The notes: generated by a model from the letters alone, not told the origin. 64,000 bases of DNA from Cellulophaga omnivescoria (GCF_001999725.1 NZ_MDDP01000043.1:170877-234876), one strand, 5' to 3'; shown: positions 24,728 to 33,444, numbered from the stretch's first letter. Numbers and translations: made by a program.

Positions 24728-26755
24728 TTATAAAGATATATACTTGTGTTTAGGATATTTAACTTGATAAGAGAAACGTTCTTTTTGTGTTTCCTTGCTA
24801 TTTAAATCTATTTTCCAAGTAAGTAAGCCTTTTTTGTCATTATACGTTGCATTGTATGTTTCTATTTCGCTTACTTTAATTTCTTTATTTTCTGATAGCG
24901 GAATCCTGTCTATTAATTTTATAGAAACCTTTGTATTTTTATTATTCTTAATTTCTAAATCGTAGGCTCTGTTTACTATACGATTATTACCAAGTAAAGT
25001 TTTGCTTTTAAAATTACGATCTTGTTTTCTTATAACTGTAATACCAGCATCTACACCTAAAGAAACAACCATTTCCTTTGTTGTTTTGTAAGGATCTATT
25101 ACTGTTTTGCCAGCAAAACCTCCTTTAAAGTAAATGTTAGCCTCACCAGGTAATAAGTTGTATTGCTCCCAGTTTTTAAAAGATGCTGTTAAAAATACAT
25201 TTTCATTTAGTACAGGTATTGCCAAGTACTCGTATGTAGCCTCTAAATTAAAAGTATTAATTTCTATAGCAATTATATCTCCATCAGACTTAATAGAGTA
25301 TGGTTTTTTAATGGCAAAAGTAGTATTTGTAATTTCATCTTGTAAAGTACTTTTTTTAGTGGTAATTACAATAACGCCGTTACTTGCTCTAGAACCATAC
25401 ACTGCAGTTGCAGAACTTCCGTTTAATTTTTCTAAAGACTGTATGTCATTAGCATCAATATCACCTTCAATAAAATCTTCAATTGGCACACCATCTACAA
25501 TATATAAAGGTAATTCTGGCTTATGGTTTGGTATTGATGATGCACCTCTAATTGTAACTCCTGCCACTTTTCCTTGTAAAGAACTAGAGTAACTTGTTAC
25601 TACAACTTCTTCTAATGCTTCACTACTTTCTTCTAAGGTTGTGTTTATAATAGAGGCATAAATGGGGGTTTCTACCGTTTCCATACCTATATAAGAAAAC
25701 TGTAATTTTTGGCCCGTATGTGTTTCTATTGTATAATTACCATCAAAATCTGTTTGTGTGCCTATGTTGGTGCCTTTAATTAGTACATTACAGCCAGGTA
25801 AAGGTAATCCTGTAGCATCTGTAACTAAGCCTGTAACCTTTTTTACGGATGGATTATAGTAATATTTGTTCTTCTTTATTGTTTTAGGTTGGTAAGTGTA
25901 ACCATTTGTAAAGTTTAAATATTTTGTGTTTATAACTGGTTTTGTGGTTTGTTTTATAGGGTTTCCGGTTGATAAGTTAATTTTTACATTCTTCCATTCG
26001 TTACCTGTGTTTTGGTACACATTAGCTTTGTATTTTAGTTGAAGATTACTTGCTGTATTTTTAGATTTTATATCATAAATTGGCACCCAGCCAGCATCAG
26101 AAACTACATAAGTTAACACTAAATTTAAATTTATATCTATAGGAGCATCAAACTTAACTACCAATTCTCCTTGTGCAATTTTAGGCCCTTTTGTAAGTTC
26201 TTTTACTTGTAAATTTAAATCTCTAATTGTAGTATTGGTGCTATTAATTTTTTTGTTAATAGTAAAAATTTCATTTCTAATTTGTGTAATGCGCTCTCTG
26301 TAGTAAGTACTTATTTGTTTCAGTTTCTCTAGGTCTAAATTTTCTGTAGTTGCACTAACTTGTCTGTTTTTAGTAATTAACAATTCTTCTTCTTGCAAGC
26401 CAGAAATTCTATTTTTTAAACGCTGTATTTTTTCAGATAACTGTTTAACTTTATCTTGTAGCTCTGCGGCTTCTGGAGTTACCATAAACTTGTCTAAATA
26501 ATTAATGCCGTAATCTATAGATAAAATAGAAACAGACTGCAGCCCGGATATTTGAATACTATTTTCATCAATTTTAGAAGATAAACCAGTAAATTTTAGC
26601 TCGGTTGTACCTTGGTTAAGCATAAAATTACTTGTACGTGTAATTTGTGCTCCATTTAAGTAAACAGTAACTTCTTTTATGGTAGACGGTGTTTTATTAT
26701 CGGCGCCAAAAAATGTTATTGGCACCAGTAAAAATAAGCAAAGTAGTTTTTTCAT
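24728..26755 (-). CDS. MuiA-like DUF4139 protein with inserted carboxypeptidase-D-like and SusC-type plug domains
   Basis: A 675-residue exported protein. Residues 1-17 are a signal peptide, ~28-95 the DUF4140 N-terminal domain, ~95-190 a coiled coil, and from ~200 the DUF4139 beta domain. This domain is interrupted at ~residue 303 by a carboxypeptidase-D-like regulatory domain (VTGLVTDATGLPLPGCNVLI; ~305-378) and a TonB-receptor plug of SusC type (LYIVDGVPIEDF, ASNGVIVITTKK; ~385-468). DUF4139 then resumes to the C-terminus (~470-675). No beta-barrel follows, so it is not a receptor. MuiA was named for suppressing mucoidy; the molecular role is unknown. The plug may let the protein interact with outer-membrane TonB or Sus machinery. 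Confidence 0.82.
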   Translation of the reverse strand: MKKLLCLFLLVPITFFGADNKTPSTIKEVTVYLNGAQITRTSNFMLNQGTTELKFTGLSSKIDENSIQISGLQSVSILSIDYGINYLDKFMVTPEAAELQDKVKQLSEKIQRLKNRISGLQEEELLITKNRQVSATTENLDLEKLKQISTYYRERITQIRNEIFTINKKINSTNTTIRDLNLQVKELTKGPKIAQGELVVKFDAPIDINLNLVLTYVVSDAGWVPIYDIKSKNTASNLQLKYKANVYQNTGNEWKNVKINLSTGNPIKQTTKPVINTKYLNFTNGYTYQPKTIKKNKYYYNPSVKKVTGLVTDATGLPLPGCNVLIKGTNIGTQTDFDGNYTIETHTGQKLQFSYIGMETVETPIYASIINTTLEESSEALEEVVVTSYSSSLQGKVAGVTIRGASSIPNHKPELPLYIVDGVPIEDFIEGDIDANDIQSLEKLNGSSATAVYGSRASNGVIVITTKKSTLQDEITNTTFAIKKPYSIKSDGDIIAIEINTFNLEATYEYLAIPVLNENVFLTASFKNWEQYNLLPGEANIYFKGGFAGKTVIDPYKTTKEMVVSLGVDAGITVIRKQDRNFKSKTLLGNNRIVNRAYDLEIKNNKNTKVSIKLIDRIPLSENKEIKVSEIETYNATYNDKKGLLTWKIDLNSKETQKERFSYQVKYPKHKYISL

Positions 26756-26863
26756 AAGTAATAATTTTTAAGGTTATGTAAACCTAATTATTACCAGTAG
26801 GGTGTAAAACTACAATTGTGTAAAGTAATCTTTAGAGTGAGTAAAGTGATCTTTTGGGCTAGT

Positions 26864-28129
26864 TTAGCTTTTTGTGGTGGTTTTAAATGAAGTGCTACTA
26901 GGAAGCTCAAACAACTCTAAATCAAAAAACGGAATAGCTGCAAGTAAATGGTCAAATATATCAGACATAATATACTCGTAGTTTTCCCACCTTTTATCGC
27001 TACTAAAAGCATAAACCTCTAAAGGAATACCTTGTGGAGTAGGAGCCAGTTGCCTAACCATAATAATCATATTCTTATTAATTGCAGAATGATTTTTTAA
27101 ATACGTATCTGCATATTTTCTAAAAAGTCCTATGTTAGTTAGGTTTCTGCCGTTAATTAAAATAGATTTATCTATGTTATTACTTTTATTATAATCCGTA
27201 ATATTTTCTTGTCTGCCAATTATATAATCTGTAATTAAACTTATTTTTTTAAATTTTTGAATTTCTTTTGGAGCTAAAAACTTTATACTTTCTTGTTTAA
27301 TAATTAAAGCACGTTTAATTCTACGTCCAGGAGAATTTGTCATTCCCCTCCAATTTTTAAAAGAGTCTGATATTAAAGCGTATGTAGGTATTGTTGTAAT
27401 GGTATTATCAAAATTACGGACTTTAACTGTGGCAAGGTTAATTTCTACAACATCGCCATCTGCACCATAATTGTCAAAAGAAATCCAATCTCCAATACGT
27501 ACCATATCATTAATAGATACTTGTATGCTTGCTACAAACCCTAGTATAGTATCTTTAAAAATTAATAATATAACAGCAGATGCAGTTCCTAAACCGGTTA
27601 AAAACTTCCAAAGTTCTATGTCTGTAAGTATAGATATTGCTAATAGTATACCAATAGACCATAAAAATATCATAAACACCTGTATGTAACTGTCTATGGG
27701 CTTATCTTTAAGGTTTGGTATGGTCTTAAAAAAATCTTTTAAGGTGTTAAGCAGGCTTCTAATTACCCAAAGTGTAAGTATAATGCCAAATACTTCTAGG
27801 CCTTTTAAAATTACTATTTGTGCATTAGGAAAATCGTTAAAAACATAAGGTATTGTATTGTAAGCAATAATAATAGGTACAATGTGCGCTATATTTCTGG
27901 GTACTTTATTTTTAACCAAAAAGTCATCAAAATTTGTTTTAGATAAGCTTGTAAATTTGGCAAAAACTGAAATAAATATTTTTCTTAAAATGTAATCAAA
28001 AATATAAAGTACCAGTATTAAAAGTAGTAGTAAAGTTAGGGTGTTAAGGTATTTTGCGTAAACATCATCTAAACCAATTTCTACTAAATAATTGTAAAGC
28101 AAAGAAGATACTTGATTTAAACTGTACAT
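26864..28129 (-). CDS. MscS-family mechanosensitive ion channel (YbdG/MscM-like)
   Basis: A 421-residue membrane protein with about five N-terminal helices, a pore-lining TM3 (GTASAVILLIFKDTILGFVASIQV) and the MscS beta domain (DWISFDNYGADGDVVEINLATVKV, then TIPTYALISDSFKNW). Length and the long soluble C-terminus resemble E. coli YbdG rather than small MscS. It should open on osmotic downshock. It is transcribed in the same direction as the MuiA-like gene with a 108-bp gap, and may be independent. Confidence 0.9.
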   Translation of the reverse strand: MYSLNQVSSLLYNYLVEIGLDDVYAKYLNTLTLLLLLILVLYIFDYILRKIFISVFAKFTSLSKTNFDDFLVKNKVPRNIAHIVPIIIAYNTIPYVFNDFPNAQIVILKGLEVFGIILTLWVIRSLLNTLKDFFKTIPNLKDKPIDSYIQVFMIFLWSIGILLAISILTDIELWKFLTGLGTASAVILLIFKDTILGFVASIQVSINDMVRIGDWISFDNYGADGDVVEINLATVKVRNFDNTITTIPTYALISDSFKNWRGMTNSPGRRIKRALIIKQESIKFLAPKEIQKFKKISLITDYIIGRQENITDYNKSNNIDKSILINGRNLTNIGLFRKYADTYLKNHSAINKNMIIMVRQLAPTPQGIPLEVYAFSSDKRWENYEYIMSDIFDHLLAAIPFFDLELFELPSSTSFKTTTKS

Positions 28130-28186
28130 AAAATGTTTTGTATTTTAAATATTAAACAACCAAGTTAATGTAGTTGCTAGAACTTA

Positions 28187-28594
28187 TTAGTCTAAAAATT
28201 TTGATTTTAGCTCTGGGGTAGGAATCATACAATTATTTTTTTTGCCAAACCAGTTATATCTGTTTTTAGCAATAATAGAATACACCCAATCTCTAAAGCC
28301 AACAGGAATTTGCTCTAATACCCATAATAAAGACCAAATACCTCCAAAATTACGACCAATTTTAAGTGCTGCTGTAGATTTTACATAATAAGCAACGTTG
28401 GGTTCTATTAGTACTATAGAATCTGTTTTTTGAATGTCTATATTTCGCTTAGAAAAAAAGTCATTAGCAATTTTTCCTTGAAGTGTAGCAAACCTAAATT
28501 CATCTTTTTTATCATTTTTAATAATAAACTGTATGGCGCTATTACACAAATTGCATACGCCATCAAAAAGAATTATTTTTTTATCTGTTTTCAC
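28187..28594 (-). CDS. DCC-family (DUF393) thiol-disulfide oxidoreductase-like protein
   Basis: A 135-residue protein with the DxxCxxC signature DGVCNLC (Asp11, Cys14, Cys17) that defines the DCC family, and the family's C-terminal RDWVYSIIAKNRYNWFGK. A thioredoxin-like fold is presumed. Physiological substrate unknown. It lies 57 bp upstream of the MscS gene, on the same strand. Confidence 0.88.
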   Translation of the reverse strand: MKTDKKIILFDGVCNLCNSAIQFIIKNDKKDEFRFATLQGKIANDFFSKRNIDIQKTDSIVLIEPNVAYYVKSTAALKIGRNFGGIWSLLWVLEQIPVGFRDWVYSIIAKNRYNWFGKKNNCMIPTPELKSKFLD

Positions 28595-28633
28595 TTTGCA
28601 AAGATAAAATACCAGCAGTAAATAAACGGTTTT

Positions 28634-30511
28634 TTATAATGAATTTAAGAAATCACTTAAATCTATTTCTTTTCCTAAACCCAGTTTCTTTTTTAGCCGG
28701 TATTTAGATTTTAGAATACTATCTGGCAATACATTAAAAATAGCAGCAATTTCCTTTGTAGACAAGTTCATTCTTAAAAATGCAGCAAGTCTAATTTCTT
28801 TTTCAGAAATGTCTGTATATATGGCTTTTAATTTGTTATCAAAATCATTATGGACATCTGCAAAATAAGATTTAAAAAGATCCCAGTCTTTATCATCTGC
28901 AGTTTGTTTTTTTAGTAGCATTAAAATACGTCTAAATTCTAATTTAAATTTATCAGGATTATTTTTAAGTTCTTTTAGGTTTTCTATAAGCTCTTGTGTA
29001 AAGGTGTTTTTTTGTACTAGGTGTACCGTTAAACTTGCTAATTCTTTTTGCTTGTGTTCTATTTCTTTACGGTAAAGTTCATCTTGTTTTTTATGATTTA
29101 CAATATTTTTTTTCATCTTATGCTTGTATATAAAGAATAGCATAATTGAGATTGAAAGTACAGAAACCATACCAGCTGCATAAAGGCTAGTAGTTAATGC
29201 GTTTAATTTGTCTTTTTGTTGCAGGTTTTTTATTTCTTCTTCATTTAGCGCTAATAGTGTTTGTTTTTTTTCAGTTTCATAAATAGTTTTAAGCTCTTCT
29301 ATTTGTTGAGCATTTTTTAAGTTATAAATACTGTCTTTATAATTTTGATGATTTTTTAAATCCTTTAAAGCCAAAGTATTTTTGCCTAATTGCTCATACG
29401 CTAGGGAGCGTAGTTTATAATTCTCCATTAAATAATCTATTCTTTTAGAAGGAGTAGATTTTTCTATGGCCTTATCTAAATACGTTATAGCTATTTTTGG
29501 CTTATTTAAGTCTAAATAAAGTGTTCCCAACTCTTTTAAAACATCTATATAGTTGTATAAAAATCCTTCTCTTTCATGAAAACTTAAACTTTCTTCTAAA
29601 TATATTTTAGATTTTTCAAATTCTTTAGATTGTCTGTATAAAGAGCCAATGTTGGTGTATAACATTGCTTCATTAGATTTTAAGCCTTGGTTATGAGCAA
29701 TTTTTAAACCTTCTTTAAAATGTAAAATAGCTTTATCAAAATCTTTTAAATTACAAAAAGCAGAACCTATTTGTAAGTACATATTACACATCCAAATACT
29801 ATCATCATTAATTTTATATACTTCTAGAGCTTTGTTGTAGTATGTTATAGCTTCATTATAATTTCCAATGTGGTTTTGTATTTCTCCAATTCTGGCAGTA
29901 ACATCTGCTATACGTATAGCACTGCCGTTTATAGAATCTAATATGTTTAAAGATTGCATATACATTTTTTGAGACAACCTATACTGTCCTTTACTTAAGT
30001 AAACACTAGCTATATTACCTATAGTGTGGCCATATAATGCTGTTTTGTTGTTCTTTTTAAATACATCTTTGGCTTCATTAAACATTTTTAAAGACTTGTC
30101 TAAATTAGAGTTTAACCGTTCAAAATCTGCCAATTCATTAAGTCCCTTAGCATAAGAAACATCATCGCTAAGTTCCTTGGCCAAAGACATAGCTATTTTA
30201 TGATAGTAGATAGAAGAGTCTAATTTATGTAATGCTTTGTAGTTTAATGCACTATTATAGGCATTGTATATGGTTTTTTGTTTGTTATCTATAAATTTTG
30301 AAATGTGATACGCCTGTAAAGAATACTTTAAAGATAACTTAGGATTTTTGTATTGAAGAATTGAATGTAAACTATCTAATAAAATTAATTTTTGAGTTGA
30401 TGATTTTTCCGTTTTTAATGCATTTTGTAGGCTGTCTATTCTTTTGTTAGTTTGACTGAAAGAAAATTTTGTAATACTTATTACCATTAAGGTAATTAAT
30501 AAGGATTTCAT
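28634..30511 (-). CDS. TPR-repeat membrane regulator with C-terminal LuxR-like HTH
   Basis: A 625-residue protein. A signal peptide (residues 1-19) is followed by about eight tetratricopeptide repeats (~60-400, e.g. ALYGHTIGNIASVYLSKGQY), a coiled segment, one transmembrane helix (~440-462), a cytoplasmic coiled coil and a C-terminal helix-turn-helix (LSTKEIAAIFNVLPDSILKSKYRLKKKLG). This Bacteroidota architecture is thought to sense an envelope signal through the TPRs and act on DNA from the membrane. It is divergent from the pore-forming lipoprotein gene across a 359-bp intergenic region full of repeats, so it is a candidate regulator of that gene. Confidence 0.85.
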   Translation of the reverse strand: MKSLLITLMVISITKFSFSQTNKRIDSLQNALKTEKSSTQKLILLDSLHSILQYKNPKLSLKYSLQAYHISKFIDNKQKTIYNAYNSALNYKALHKLDSSIYYHKIAMSLAKELSDDVSYAKGLNELADFERLNSNLDKSLKMFNEAKDVFKKNNKTALYGHTIGNIASVYLSKGQYRLSQKMYMQSLNILDSINGSAIRIADVTARIGEIQNHIGNYNEAITYYNKALEVYKINDDSIWMCNMYLQIGSAFCNLKDFDKAILHFKEGLKIAHNQGLKSNEAMLYTNIGSLYRQSKEFEKSKIYLEESLSFHEREGFLYNYIDVLKELGTLYLDLNKPKIAITYLDKAIEKSTPSKRIDYLMENYKLRSLAYEQLGKNTLALKDLKNHQNYKDSIYNLKNAQQIEELKTIYETEKKQTLLALNEEEIKNLQQKDKLNALTTSLYAAGMVSVLSISIMLFFIYKHKMKKNIVNHKKQDELYRKEIEHKQKELASLTVHLVQKNTFTQELIENLKELKNNPDKFKLEFRRILMLLKKQTADDKDWDLFKSYFADVHNDFDNKLKAIYTDISEKEIRLAAFLRMNLSTKEIAAIFNVLPDSILKSKYRLKKKLGLGKEIDLSDFLNSL

Positions 30512-30784
30512 AAGTTAATTCTGATAAAGTTAATTACATAAAGAATAAAATAATTGGGGACTTTACCTTTTTTCTTTGGTTCTAAGGTATTGATTTTTTT
30601 TATTTTTTTGAATATAGCATTCTTCATAATTCTTAGTTTGTCTATATAAATACAGACTTTTATAACTTAATTTTTATAAAGTAAATTTACTTGTAACTAT
30701 ATGTAATACAGTGTTTACACAAGTGTTTTGTGTAATTATTATTCAGTTTTTCTTGTCCTTAGTTTTATTAGTAATAAAGTTAAC

Positions 30785-30802
30785 TTGTCCATACTTTGTC
30801 TA
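30785..30802 (+). promoter_or_regulatory. Tandem TTGTCCA/TTGTCTA direct repeat (candidate activator site)
   Basis: Heptamers TTGTCCA (30785-30791) and TTGTCTA (30796-30802) are 11 bp apart, one helical turn, with the 4-bp spacer TACT. Seven-plus-four direct repeats are the layout of sites for OmpR/PhoB-type response regulators. The repeat starts 52 bp before the -7 element of the cytolysin-like gene. Confidence 0.6.
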
Positions 30803-30836
30803 TTATATATTTAGTGATTTGATCCTGCTTAAAATT

Positions 30837-30844
30837 TAATTTTG
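30837..30844 (+). promoter_or_regulatory. -7 element of the cytolysin-like gene promoter
   Basis: TAATTTTG fits TAnnTTTG and ends 26 bp before the ATG at 30871. It overlaps the in-frame GTG at 30844, which therefore cannot be the start codon. No -33 TTG at the usual distance, as expected for an activator-dependent promoter. Confidence 0.6.
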
Positions 30845-30870
30845 TGCTCTCAAATCTTAAAATATACATT

Positions 30871-32835
30871 ATGAAGCATATGCATTCATATAGATTAAAA
30901 ACAAACCTACTAATGTTTTTAATACTATTTGCGTCAGTATTGTCTTGCAATAAGGAAGATGATGCACAACAAACTGATAATGAGTTAAAAGAAAGTGATT
31001 TTAATAGCGTTCTTGCTATTGGTAAAGATTTAGAAGAGCCTGTGCAACAACAGATAGAGGTTTCTTCTACACAAAGCGAACAAGCAATAACATCTAACGA
31101 TGATGAAGGGAACCCAATTGTAGAAAATTGGAAATGTACAACCACAACCTATGATTTAAAAAGAGAATCTGGCGGAGAAGATGGTTTTCCTTTGTTTAGC
31201 CCCAATGCTAAAATAATTTATCCAGGTAGTTTATTACAAGGTAAAACATTAAAAAATACAACTCCAGACGTTATAGCTGTAGATAGGGCAGGAGGAACAG
31301 TGTCTTATGATTTGGTTAATGGTAATATATCTAGTAATGTTACTGTAGATGTGGTGTCTAAAAGTAGCATACAAGATGCTATGAACCAGATTATAGCTGC
31401 ATCACCAGATGTAACACCAGCAAATTTTACTTTTGAGTATGAGCAAGTACAAAGTAGAGAAGCTTTAGCTATTAGTATGGGGTTAGATATAAAATCTGCC
31501 TTTGTAAAAGCAGGTGCTAGTTTTGACTTTAAAAACGGAGATAATAAAAATAGAATTTTGGTAAAGTTAAAACAAACGTTTTACACAATGTCTATGAATT
31601 TACCAACTAGTATGGATGATTTATTTACAGATACAGTAACTCCAGAAGATTTAGCAAAATATGTGCAAGAAGATAATCCTGCCACATATATAAGTGACGT
31701 TACATATGGTAGAGTTTATTATATGTTAATAGAGACAAGCTCATCTTACCAAGAGCTTAATGTTGCTGCTAATGCTAGCTTTGGAGTTTTTAGTACAAAA
31801 GTAAAAGCAGAATTAGAGGTTAATCATTTAAAAGAACTAAAAAATGTTAATATAAAAGTTATTGCTTTTGGTGGTGATACAGAATCTACCATATCTACTA
31901 TAGGTGAAACAAATTTAAGCTCTTTAGTTAGCCTACTATCTAAGAGTGCCAACATTGGTTCTGGATTGCCTATAAGTTATGTGGTACGTAGTGTAAATAC
32001 AAACCAAATAGTTGGTGTACAACTCGCTACAAATTATAATGAAACTAATTGTGAACCTCTTTTTGATAATGGAGAACCAATACAAACAAAGCATTGGAGA
32101 GGTAACATTTTAGATAAAATGGGAGGTGTTGGTGCCGCTTTTGAGCGTAATAAAGGAGAGTTTATACTTATAAATACTTCTGGAGATAAGTATATGCGTA
32201 GTTTTAACGGTGCTTTAGAAGGTCCTTTTTCTGTATCTGATTTGTTTAGTGGTGAGTACCCTTTTTTTATAGGAGATAAAGATAGTGGGAAATTTGATGG
32301 TATTGGGGCTATTGTAAACCTTAGGAAAACTAAAGAATACGGCACTATTAATAAAGAAAGACAATTTTTAGCAATATCAAAAAGTGGGTTACAGTTTAAA
32401 TATGTTAGTTCAAATTCCTGGGAAAATTTCACCACTTTAGAAGACCTTTCTATAGAGAATTTAGGAAGAGCTGGAAGTAGTGAAGGTTTTGGTACAGAAG
32501 GCATAGGTGCTTTGTTATATAACGATTATATTTTGTCAAATGAAGAGGAAGATTTATACGAAAGTTTAACAATTGCCTTTGATAAATCTGGTAAAAGAAT
32601 TATGTACTTTATAACAGGAGATGGTAACACAGATATTGTAATGCCATTAAATTTATATACCATTAAAAATTCTAATAACATTTTAATTAAAAACATACCC
32701 TTAGAGACTGTAGGTGCATCATTTAATTTTTATGTAGGTGATAAATTAAGGAGTGTAGTTTTTGATATAACTGGTACAAAATACGCTGTTTCTGGTGATG
32801 ATATAGGTAACTATTCTCCAATTTTTACCCTGTAA
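30871..32835 (+). CDS. Thiol-activated (cholesterol-dependent) cytolysin-like lipoprotein with repeat-containing C-terminal domain
   Basis: A 654-residue lipoprotein (signal peptide, lipidated Cys26 after SVLS). Residues ~85-405 resemble the MACPF/CDC-superfamily core of thiol-activated cytolysins: IIYPGSLLQGKTL at 115-127 matches the IYPGxLLxG signature, and SYDLVNGNISSNVTVDV, a Phe/Lys-rich strand region, and YGRVYYMLIETSSSYQEL match the order of core elements. The undecapeptide of true CDC domain 4 (ECTGLAWEWWR-type) is absent. Instead residues ~407-654 hold four repeats beginning GVGAAF, GIGAIV, GIGALL and TVGASF, each with a later Gly/Tyr strand. Such CDC-like proteins in Bacteroidota may form pores or be parts of two-component toxins. 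The lipid anchor suggests a cell-bound form. The target is unknown. Confidence 0.8.
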   Translation: MKHMHSYRLKTNLLMFLILFASVLSCNKEDDAQQTDNELKESDFNSVLAIGKDLEEPVQQQIEVSSTQSEQAITSNDDEGNPIVENWKCTTTTYDLKRESGGEDGFPLFSPNAKIIYPGSLLQGKTLKNTTPDVIAVDRAGGTVSYDLVNGNISSNVTVDVVSKSSIQDAMNQIIAASPDVTPANFTFEYEQVQSREALAISMGLDIKSAFVKAGASFDFKNGDNKNRILVKLKQTFYTMSMNLPTSMDDLFTDTVTPEDLAKYVQEDNPATYISDVTYGRVYYMLIETSSSYQELNVAANASFGVFSTKVKAELEVNHLKELKNVNIKVIAFGGDTESTISTIGETNLSSLVSLLSKSANIGSGLPISYVVRSVNTNQIVGVQLATNYNETNCEPLFDNGEPIQTKHWRGNILDKMGGVGAAFERNKGEFILINTSGDKYMRSFNGALEGPFSVSDLFSGEYPFFIGDKDSGKFDGIGAIVNLRKTKEYGTINKERQFLAISKSGLQFKYVSSNSWENFTTLEDLSIENLGRAGSSEGFGTEGIGALLYNDYILSNEEEDLYESLTIAFDKSGKRIMYFITGDGNTDIVMPLNLYTIKNSNNILIKNIPLETVGASFNFYVGDKLRSVVFDITGTKYAVSGDDIGNYSPIFTL

Positions 32836-32965
32836 GTATGTCATAAATACTTGCAAATAACTCATCCTAAAATTATTTTCAAATTTTACTTTCCTACTTA
32901 TGATTACATTTAATTATGTACTGGTCTTAATAACTGTTAATAATACACAGGATTGAGTTAGTGTA

Positions 32966-32998
32966 ACTGAGCAATTTAATTATTGCTCAGTTTTTTTT
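32966..32998 (+). terminator. Terminator downstream of the cytolysin-like gene
   Basis: Stem ACTGAGCAAT / ATTGCTCAGT with a short loop, then eight T. It is 130 bp after the stop codon, so the mRNA has a long 3' tail. Confidence 0.82.
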
Positions 32999-33340
32999 CT
33001 AATAACTACTGTCTTAAAAAATAGTGTAAATTTTATTGTTTTTTTAAGCTAAGCAGAATTTTCTGAATATATATTAGTAAGTAAGTTGTTTATTGTATGT
33101 GTAATTTATTCACACAAATGAACTCTATAAGTGTAAGTTTATTTTTTATGTCTACTTTAGAATAAAAATAAAAAAACGGTGTATAGTAAGCACTCATAGA
33201 ATATAAGTTTTATATGCTATTTAAAGTTTTAAATTAAAAAAAAATACATTTTAATTTATTAAATATCAGCTATTTGAATAAAAATTAAATTTATTGACAT
33301 CTTTTTTGACCAGTTGTGCGTATATACACTGTTGTTAGAT

Positions 33341-33367
33341 AAAATCTTTATAAAATGTAAAGATTTT
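33341..33367. repeat. Perfect 10-bp inverted repeat
   Basis: AAAATCTTTA (33341-33350) and TAAAGATTTT (33358-33367) around TAAAATG. There is no T-run after it on either strand, so it is not a classical terminator. It lies 27 bp before the tandem TTGTCCA element. Confidence 0.55.
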
Positions 33368-33393
33368 ACACCAAAAACCAAGAAAATATATGC

Positions 33394-33411
33394 TTGTCCA
33401 TAGTTTGTCCA
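33394..33411 (+). promoter_or_regulatory. Second tandem TTGTCCA direct repeat
   Basis: Heptamers TTGTCCA at 33394-33400 and 33405-33411, again 11 bp apart, spacer TAGT, followed by another TAGT. It starts 51 bp before the -7 element at 33445, against 52 bp for the copy at the cytolysin-like gene. Confidence 0.6.
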
Positions 33412-33444
33412 TAGTATTTTCTTTAAAAATGCATTGTTAAAAGT

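Larger units (their letters stand above)
30512..30870. promoter_or_regulatory. Long regulatory intergenic region between the TPR regulator and the cytolysin-like gene
   Basis: No gene is present in 359 bp. It contains a TTGTCTATA copy at 30638-30646, a perfect 8-bp inverted repeat TTACACAA-GTGTT-TTGTGTAA (30715-30735), a degenerate TTGTCCTTAG copy at 30753, the main tandem repeat at 30785-30802 and the -7 element at 30837-30844. This is unusually dense for an otherwise bare genome. Confidence 0.6.
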
